From: Ustilago trichophora
Lineage: Eukaryota > Basidiomycota > Ustilaginomycetes > Ustilaginales > Ustilaginaceae
DNA: 64,000 bases
Direction of reading: 5' to 3'
Assembly (NCBI GenBank): GCA_900323505.1
Contig: OOIN01000037.1
Span: 62,001 to 126,000 of the forward strand
Position 1 is the first letter of the stretch. Each line of letters begins with the position of its first letter. The notes beneath the pieces are model-generated. The model did not search any database. It was not told the DNA's origin and saw only the letters and a program-made list of their open reading frames with translations. This document shows positions 57,396 through 64,000 of the stretch, piece after piece. The translations under genes and the position numbers were made by a program.

Positions 57396-59888
57396 CTATC
57401 CACGATGGACACCACCAAAGCTCAACACCTGTACACCTTTACCTTTTCTCTTCTTTCCTGTCGCATTTCCGCCGTTGGAATCCTGTTGACTTGCAACCAG
57501 AGCCTCACTAAGACCGTCCAGGTTGGCCAAACCCTGATGCGGCATTTCTGGAAAATCATCAATCCGTCCTGGGTTTGGAATCCATGGCGTGCTACTTCCA
57601 CTTGCACTTGCTGCTGTGGGCGTAGAAGTTCCACTTGGTGGACCCAGGGGAGATTGTTTACCCGAAGAATTGACGTTGCGGTTGGCGAACAGTGCTTTCT
57701 TGTGAGCGTTGATCGACGCTTTTGCCGCGTTGGTGGGGAGAGAGGGGAAGGCGGATTTCGATGTAGTGTTGACGCTCTTGGAACTGGAAGATGCGGTGTG
57801 GACTCGAGCGACGAATGGCTTCGGCGTGCTGGAGCCTGAAACGGCGGGTGAGGCGGAACTCCATTTGGCTCCAGGGGCAGCAGATCGAGTAGCGGCGTTG
57901 TGAGCTACCGCATGAGCAAGCGAGCCTGGGATAGAAGGTGTACCATGGGATGTAGAGGCGTTTCCAAGGGAAGGAAAATGCTCTCGTAATGCGACGGGTT
58001 TGCCACTTCCATGACCCGAAGATGCGGATGCTGCGCGTTCTACATTGTCCCAAACTTGACTAGACGAGGCAGCCGAAGACTTCTTGATGCTACGTAAAGA
58101 GTTGCCGCCTCCTCGTAAGCCTGCTCCCGCATAGCCGCTACCCGAAGCCATACCAAATGTCGAGGATCCAGCGTTTGGAGTAAGTGAAGGAAACTGTGTC
58201 GTCTCAATGCGATAACCATTCCAAGCATCGCCCAGAGCTTTACTCTTCTCCCTGTCGTCCAGCAGATCAACAAGACCGTTGACCAAAGGTGCACAGTCAT
58301 CCATCTCCCCCACGAGCGAGTGGATCGTCGAGATCAAATCGCGCGCCGAAGATTCGCCATTCTTAAACTGTCGAACGGAACGTCGGAAGGAAGTGATGCG
58401 CTGTTCGCTGTTGTTGAGAGTAGAAGCAACTTTGTCCATATAAGCTTGATGGCGCTCTTCGATGCTTCGTGAATCGGTGACTGTGCGCGGGCGGTCGGCG
58501 GAGACGCCTTGTGGAGTTGGGGGAGTGGGCGTGGTAAGACCGGAGCCAAACATGGCTCGACGAGAGGCGTGGTTCGCAGGACCTGCACCGGGTACGTGAG
58601 CTCGTGAGGCGAGGGTGGATACTCCGAGTACGTCTCTATTGGTCTCGGAAGCGCCGGCTTCGGAGTTGGTACCGTTCGCACGACCTTTGGCCTTTTTGTT
58701 GGATCCACCACGGTTGGCGCCGGCCCTGGAACTCTCGGCGCCGTCATCGTAGGAGAAGTTGGCTTCGATGCGAAGTGCCTCCCTCCTTTCGCGTGTGCTC
58801 AGCTCGTTTCCGTGCTCATCCACCTGGTGAGCCTTGAAATCCACATCGCTCTCAAAGACGACAAACTTTTTTTCGAGACACATCTTGTTCTCGCACAACC
58901 AGTGATCCTTTCTGAAATGTCTCTCCAACATGTCGTAGTCTCGATAATACTTCCATCGCTCCTCTTCGCTTCCTCTTGCTTTGCAGATATGGCACTGCTC
59001 ATGCTTGTCTCGCATGTGGGCAAACAGCTCATCATCGCTGTAGAAGAGCATACGGTCATACTCGCAGAGCCTGTGTTCTTCTTTTTCGTGGGCTGCAAGG
59101 GACTGATCGGTATGGAGGGTATGCTCGTGTGCAAAGATTTTTTTGTTGGTGATGCAGAGTTGGCAGACGAGACGGTTGTGCTCGCGACGAGTGTGCGCCT
59201 TAAAGTCCTTCCAGCCGGTACAGGCGACTTCGCAGTTGGGATCGGGGCAGTTAAATCGTAGCAGTAGGACAGTCTCCTCGAGCGCTTCTTTGGTTTCGAA
59301 GCTGATGGGGAGCTTCTTGTCTGTGTAAGGAATGTCAGCAGGTTTGAATTCGGAGAAGGACTTTGTGGAGGAGGAGGTAAAGATGAGACGATCGATTTTG
59401 GACTTGCAAAAGGTACACTCGTCCTTCTTGTAGAGGACAAGAAGACGGAGGGCGCAAATGTGACATGTGCGATGGTCGCAAGGTGCAACAGAGGTAAGCT
59501 TGATGGGGTCGGCACAGATGAAGCAAACCTCGCCTTCGGGAGGCAGTTCGTCGTCGTCGGCATCGTTTGCTGGAGTAGCAGTGGTAGCAGCGCTGGAAGT
59601 GGAGGGCTGTTCGTCTATGGAAGAGTCGTGTTGAGCATCGGCCTGGGCCGGAGCATTCTGATTCCTAGGTGGTCTGGATTGTCTAGAGTTGTTGGAACGG
59701 GACTTGTTATTGGAGGCAGCATCATTGTTACTCGCATTGTTACTCGCACCGGTGAGAGAGCCGCCAAAGTTGGCCCTTCTACCACCATCTCTTGAGGAGC
59801 TCGAAGATGCGCCTCTACGGTTGGAGGAGGAGCCACCTCTGGAAGAACGCCCAGAAGCAGACGGTATTGATTCCTGAGCGGTGCTCAT
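57396..59888 (-). CDS. HEL2: E3 ubiquitin ligase Hel2/ZNF598 (ribosome quality control)
   Basis: 830 residues, single exon. It senses collided ribosomes and ubiquitinates small-subunit proteins, triggering ribosome-associated quality control (cytoplasm). The N-terminal 115 residues are Ser/Asn/Arg-rich. The RING finger lies at 122-161 (CFICADPIKLTSVAPCDHRTCHICALRL...CTFCKSKIDRLIF). The following Cys/His fingers are diagnostic: FNCPDPNCEVACTGWKDFKAHTRREHNRLVCQLCITNKKIFAHEHTLH, HRLCEYDRMLFYSDDELFAHMRDKHEQCHICK and YDMLERHFRKDHWLCENKMCLEKKFVVF (about 215-350). A helical region near 485-545 and a Ser/Ala-rich C-terminus follow, ending KGKGVQVLSFGGVHRG. ATG 59888. Divergent from the eIF4A gene. 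Confidence 0.94.
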   Translation of the reverse strand: MSTAQESIPSASGRSSRGGSSSNRRGASSSSSRDGGRRANFGGSLTGASNNASNNDAASNNKSRSNNSRQSRPPRNQNAPAQADAQHDSSIDEQPSTSSAATTATPANDADDDELPPEGEVCFICADPIKLTSVAPCDHRTCHICALRLLVLYKKDECTFCKSKIDRLIFTSSSTKSFSEFKPADIPYTDKKLPISFETKEALEETVLLLRFNCPDPNCEVACTGWKDFKAHTRREHNRLVCQLCITNKKIFAHEHTLHTDQSLAAHEKEEHRLCEYDRMLFYSDDELFAHMRDKHEQCHICKARGSEEERWKYYRDYDMLERHFRKDHWLCENKMCLEKKFVVFESDVDFKAHQVDEHGNELSTRERREALRIEANFSYDDGAESSRAGANRGGSNKKAKGRANGTNSEAGASETNRDVLGVSTLASRAHVPGAGPANHASRRAMFGSGLTTPTPPTPQGVSADRPRTVTDSRSIEERHQAYMDKVASTLNNSEQRITSFRRSVRQFKNGESSARDLISTIHSLVGEMDDCAPLVNGLVDLLDDREKSKALGDAWNGYRIETTQFPSLTPNAGSSTFGMASGSGYAGAGLRGGGNSLRSIKKSSAASSSQVWDNVERAASASSGHGSGKPVALREHFPSLGNASTSHGTPSIPGSLAHAVAHNAATRSAAPGAKWSSASPAVSGSSTPKPFVARVHTASSSSKSVNTTSKSAFPSLPTNAAKASINAHKKALFANRNVNSSGKQSPLGPPSGTSTPTAASASGSSTPWIPNPGRIDDFPEMPHQGLANLDGLSEALVASQQDSNGGNATGKKRKGKGVQVLSFGGVHRG

Positions 59889-61189
59889 TCTGGTGCCGCT
59901 GGTATGGAATCCAGGATGGTTGGAATTATGCGTGTGTATGGTTTTGAAGGTGAAATGGAAAACAAAGAGTCGTTGCAGCGAATGGAAAGACAGTGTTATG
60001 TACAGTTGCTGTGGTTGTTGCTGCTGTTGCTGTTGCTGTTGTTGAGAGGCAATGGGCTGGGCTGAGAAGATTTGATGACAAAAGAGTGTGGAGCAGCAGC
60101 TGGAGTAGAGTAGCTACTGTACAGTATGACGAAAGAGAGAGTGAAATGCGCAAACGACACCCTCTCCAGATTCCTCTGCCAGAAGAGAAAGAGCGACTGA
60201 GCCTCACTTTCCCAAAGCTCAGTTGTTCCAATCAATCGGGGATGCATACATCGACAATTACAAGATGAGCTTGCTAATCGGGTAATTGCACATGTCTCAG
60301 AACGATTCTCCCTGCTTGACTGACTGTACACACGCTGTTCAAGTGACGATCGTCACGAGCAGGAGAGAAAAAGGCAATTGCGCGACGTGATTTCATCCCA
60401 CGTTGGCTTGTAATCAAACTTGAGAAGTCCCTTTTGAAGTGTGGTTAACGCTTTGAGAGACCAATACAAGTCATTCTCAAAGTGCAAATACGGAGTGGCT
60501 TGAGTGAAATACGACAGGAAGGAGCAGCTTGTATTCAAAATTTGGAAAGGGTCAAAGCGAAAACTTTTTTTTTTTTTTTTTTTTTTTGCCTCCTTTTCTT
60601 CAATTCTTCTAGCGCTGCTCAACGGCTGAGTTGGCTTGGACGGAGAGGAGCAGAGGCCAAATTCAGGCAGAGAGAGAATTTGAGAGAGTTCGAAAAATTG
60701 CAAGCAGCCAAAACGATTCTTCTTGAGTCTGCCTTCTGTCTGCTGTGCCGTGCTGTGCTGCTGAGCTCTTTGTCGATTCAACTTCTTCCCCTTTATCTTT
60801 TTCTTTCTTTCTTTTTTTTTTTTTTTTGCCTCCTCCGCGCTTCATGTCAGGGAGCAAGAGAGAGAGTGAGAACTGCTGCCCCTGGTTCCTTTTCCAATTT
60901 TTTTTTTCTGCTCAGCGTACTGTGTATTGCTCACTGAGATGTGTGCAACGTCTTCTGTGGAAGCTGGTCGATATCGCCGTCCTCGACCGCCAATCTTAAC
61001 CCTTTGCCATCATCTGCTTTTATAGCAACCCAACACATCTCACAAATTATCTTAAGCACTCGGTTGAAAGGCGATCTCTTCGTACCTTTCAACTTTCCTT
61101 TTCAGCGCTCGCAACCCCAACAACAACCCCTCAAGGCGTCGACTTGCTTCCAGTCCGACTCCTTGATTCTTCCTCCCTAGTCGCCCAAC
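59889..61189. other. Divergent intergenic region, HEL2 / eIF4A
   Basis: 1.3 kb. It contains a CTG/TTG-rich stretch at 60008-60045 and two T homopolymers (60565-60587 and 60812-60827). The eIF4A promoter should be in the last few hundred bases, which are CT-rich. Open frames here are compositional. Confidence 0.5.
60565..60587. repeat. 23-bp T homopolymer
   Basis: T run in the HEL2/eIF4A intergenic region. A second run of 16 T lies at 60812-60827; both are followed by GCCTCC. Confidence 0.9.
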
Positions 61190-62793
61190 ATGTCTAAGTA
61201 TGTTTTCCATCGCCACGTCCGCCAACCAGACACTCGCACCATGACATTCCAAACGCTATCCAGCAATAGCCTCTTTTGAGCCGGTCCGGCCGCAAAGGAC
61301 CCGTCACTAAGGCATTTCTTGCAGTACAATGCTATGGTGGCAATGTCACTTGGCCTCACTTCTCAGCCATTCTTGCGATCCATCGGATTGACCGAAGCAG
61401 ATGACGCAGCATAGCATCGCTCAGTCTGACTTTGCAAAAGTCACACTTCGAGTCCTCACGCTGTGGTCACAAGAGTGGCGCTACAGTCCAATGTCATGGT
61501 GGTCGGGTCTTTCCGAATTCTAGCTCTAAAACATCATACTGACCTTTTGACTCTCTCGATCTCACCAACCAAAACAGGCCCGAGGAGACTCCCGCCGCCG
61601 CCCCCGATGCTGGCAACAACCTCCAGATCGCCGACGGCGAGATCGAGTCCAACTGGGAGACCGTCATTGACAACTTCGACAACATGGAGCTCAAGGATGA
61701 GCTTCTCCGTGGTGTCTACGCCTACGGTTTCGAGCGTCCCTCGGCCATCCAGGCTCGTGCCATCGTCCCCGTCATCAAGGGTCACGACGTCATTGCCCAG
61801 GCTCAGTCCGGTACCGGAAAGACCGCCACCTTCTCCATCGCCATTCTCCAGCGCATCGACCCCGAGATCAAGGCCGTCCAGGCCCTCATCCTTGCTCCCA
61901 CCCGTGAGCTCGCCCAGCAGATCCAGAAGGTCGTCATCGCTCTCGGCGACTACATGAAGGTCAACTGCCACGCCTGCATCGGTGGTACCAACGTTCGCGA
62001 GGACATGGCCAAGCTCAACGAGGGCGCCCAGGTCGTCGTCGGTACCCCCGGTCGTGTCTACGACATGATCAACCGACGTGCCTTCAAGACCGACCAGCTC
62101 AAGATGTTCTGCCTTGACGAGGCCGACGAGATGCTCTCGCGTGGTTTCAAGGACCAGATGTACGAGGTCTTCCAGCTCCTCCCCCAGGACACCCAGTGCG
62201 TTCTCCTCTCGGCCACCATGCCCCAGGAGGTTCTCGAGGTCACCAAGAAGTTCATGCGTGAGCCCGTTCGCATTCTCGTCAAGCGCGACGAGCTTACCCT
62301 CGAAGGTATCAAGCAGTTCTACGTTGCCGTCGAGAAGGAGGAGTGGAAGCTCGACACCCTCTGCGATCTCTACGAGACCGTCACCATCACTCAGGCCGTC
62401 ATCTTCTGCAACACCCGCAGAAAGGTCGACTGGCTCACTGACAAGCTCACCTCGCGCGAGTTCACCGTCTCAGCCATGCACGGAGACATGGAGCAGGCTC
62501 AGCGTGAGGTCATCATGCGCGAGTTCCGTTCCGGTTCCTCGCGTGTCCTCATCACCACCGACTTGCTCGCCCGTGGTATCGACGTTCAGCAGGTCTCGCT
62601 CGTCATCAACTACGATCTCCCCTCCAACCGTGAGAACTACATCCACCGTATCGGCCGTGGTGGTCGTTTCGGCCGAAAGGGTGTCGCTATCAACTTTGTC
62701 ACCTCGGACGACGTCCGCATGCTCCGTGACATTGAGCAGTTCTACTCGACCCAGATCGACGAGATGCCCCTCAACGTCGCCGACCTCATCTAA
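61190..62793 (+). CDS. TIF1: Translation initiation factor eIF4A (DEAD-box RNA helicase)
   Basis: Exons 61190-61197 (only ATG TCT AA) and 61578-62793; 407 residues. It unwinds 5' leaders during cap-dependent initiation, as part of eIF4F. Motifs: Q-motif region [18 protein letters not shown] (78-85); Ia [10 protein letters not shown]; Ib TPGR; II DEAD (183-186); III SAT (214-216); then [16 protein letters not shown] and [10 protein letters not shown] (359-368). The protein starts [17 protein letters not shown] and ends [16 protein letters not shown], the eIF4A-typical tail, which separates it from eIF4A3 or Ded1. Codons are almost all C- or G-ending, fitting very high expression. The 380-bp intron begins in codon 3. 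Confidence 0.96.
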
Positions 62794-64000
62794 AACGCTT
62801 CTCCCTTGCGCGCACGCACTCTCCTTTGCACGCATGTTGAGACGCTGCAAAAGTCCGCATCCTGAAAAAATGCCTAGGACACATTGGAACATCATTCTCA
62901 TGTTCTAACCTTTCCCTCCCCCCCACGCTGCTCGAGACTCCTCCTCTCGCCACCCCTGAGAAGGGACGTCTACCGAAGCAAAATAGAAAACACATCATTC
63001 ACCCTCTTATGTTACCTATGTTTTCAACCACACAAAAAGCTTTTCTTCTCTTCTTTTCTCTCTCTGTTTTTGTTTTGCCCCCCGCGATCGAATGCGTTGG
63101 CGCAATGGCACTCTTTTCTTGTTCCCAAAAAATTTCTTTGGCACTTTTGTGGGAGGTGAGATCTCTGTGATTGTCATTCTCCCAGGCCTTGTTGGTTTGA
63201 GAGTGAGGGCACGGTTGAACCATAGCTCAGTGTGAGAGCACTTTGACTTGGCTATTCATTGTCCGTTGTAAAAAGAGTCCGCAACCGAGTGAAGCAAGTC
63301 TTTGTGCTCATCTGGATTCTTAAGAGTGCCTACATTTGCGTCTCGGCATCCTCCATGTAAAGCAACATTCTACCTTGCTGCGCTGTTTTCCCTGCACCCG
63401 TTTGCACTGCAACCCTCTGAGTCTGACTCGCGAACCCTTGCTCCACCCCTACCCCCCACCCAGTCTCACAGCTGTACAGCTCGCCAGTCCCACCCTCCCC
63501 GGCATCCCGATCATGCTGGCCAAATGTGGCACTTCCATACACGTGGCCCTCCTCGATCATTCCAGGCCCGGTGGAACAGTGCGACCCTTCTCCACTTCCT
63601 CCTACTTCGCCAGGCCAGGCGCGGAACGCATGTACATCCTGCATTTCTAGCGCGGCAGCGACGGTGGCGATGGTGGTGGTGGTGTACGGGTGGAGCGGAG
63701 GTTCGCAGGCGTGCGGCGTGCGCAAATGGTCAGGACTCGAAGGTTGATGTGCCGAAGAAGAGGAGGTGGTGGAGGAGGTGAGGATGGGTGGCCATGATGT
63801 AGAAGAAGAAGGTGGAGGTGGTGGAAGAGGAGGAGGTTCTTGCTGGTGGAGATGGTGGTGGTAAGGGAACGCACGAAGCTGGTGTAAGGCCAGGTTGATG
63901 ATGCTGGCGCACTGGGGCCATCTTATGCTCTGCAGCGAGGATTTGGTGGAAGAAATAGGGCTATGTCAGTAGAGAAGAAAGAGAGAGTAAAGTTCGAAGG
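62794..64000. other. Region downstream of eIF4A, no supported gene
   Basis: This holds the eIF4A 3' UTR and 1.2 kb of sequence with short overlapping frames on both strands. The minus-strand frames at 63330-63725 and 63647-63921 (His/Pro/Ser/Thr-rich) could be the 3' part of a gene whose start lies beyond the window, but no domain is recognisable. Confidence 0.45.

Noticed and set aside
63222..63290. tRNA-like TAGCTCAGTGTGAGAGC (D-arm look-alike)
   Set aside because: No matching anticodon stem and no TTCGA-type T-arm at the right distance, so it is not called a tRNA.
63330..63921. Minus-strand partial gene at the right edge
   Set aside because: Pro/Ser/His/Thr-rich frames without domain or clear splice sites; kept only as a possibility.

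Overview
The window looks like nuclear DNA of a basidiomycete smut fungus (Ustilaginaceae: the Ustilago, Sporisorium, Pseudozyma, Moesziomyces group). The evidence is compact genes with few introns, canonical short introns (GTAAGT...CAG), about 50-55% GC coding sequence, long CT/GA/CA microsatellite-rich intergenic stretches, and fungal housekeeping proteins (DASH subunit DAD1, class IV chitin synthase, PMT2, GET2, COX5, TFB1). I cannot fix the species from sequence reading alone.

Region 1, bases 1 to about 9,300, is a transposon graveyard with no intact host gene. It holds (a) a broken Plavaka/Tnp2-like (CACTA-related) transposase, cut by the left window edge; (b) a 124-bp-arm inverted-repeat foldback element at 4081-4714; (c) a complete pogo/Fot1-type Tc1-mariner element at 5056-7311 with 47-bp perfect terminal inverted repeats and TA duplications but an interrupted DD35D transposase gene; (d) six copies of a 150-157 bp near-palindromic MITE whose ends match the pogo ends; and (e) a second TA-flanked MITE family built from GGTGGCTTC-type words. 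The elements are nested: the pogo element sits exactly inside one MITE, another MITE sits inside the pogo element, and a 60-bp element sits inside a third MITE.

Region 2, 9.8-64 kb, is a conserved gene-dense block. In order: a HAD-like hydrolase (eight exons), COX5 (-), an SH3BGR-like glutaredoxin-fold protein with a very long tail, a Pumilio-repeat protein, RRP43 (-)/COG7 (divergent pair), CDC37 (-), ISA2 (-), EGD2 (NAC alpha), a SLC35F/EamA transporter, PMT2 (-)/GET2 (divergent pair), a HID1-family protein (-)/TFB1 (divergent pair), a dual-specificity phosphatase (-), a 5.6-kb gene-poor gap, a class IV chitin synthase, DAD1, and HEL2 (-)/eIF4A (divergent pair). The last 1.2 kb holds no gene I can support.

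These genes are not an operon or a biosynthetic cluster. Shared themes are the secretory pathway and cell wall (COG7, PMT2, GET2, HID1, chitin synthase), RNA and translation (PUF protein, RRP43, EGD2, HEL2, eIF4A, TFB1) and mitochondria (COX5, ISA2). The most novel-looking material is the pogo/MITE nest in 5.0-9.0 kb, where insertion order, target duplications and TIR architecture can be read directly.
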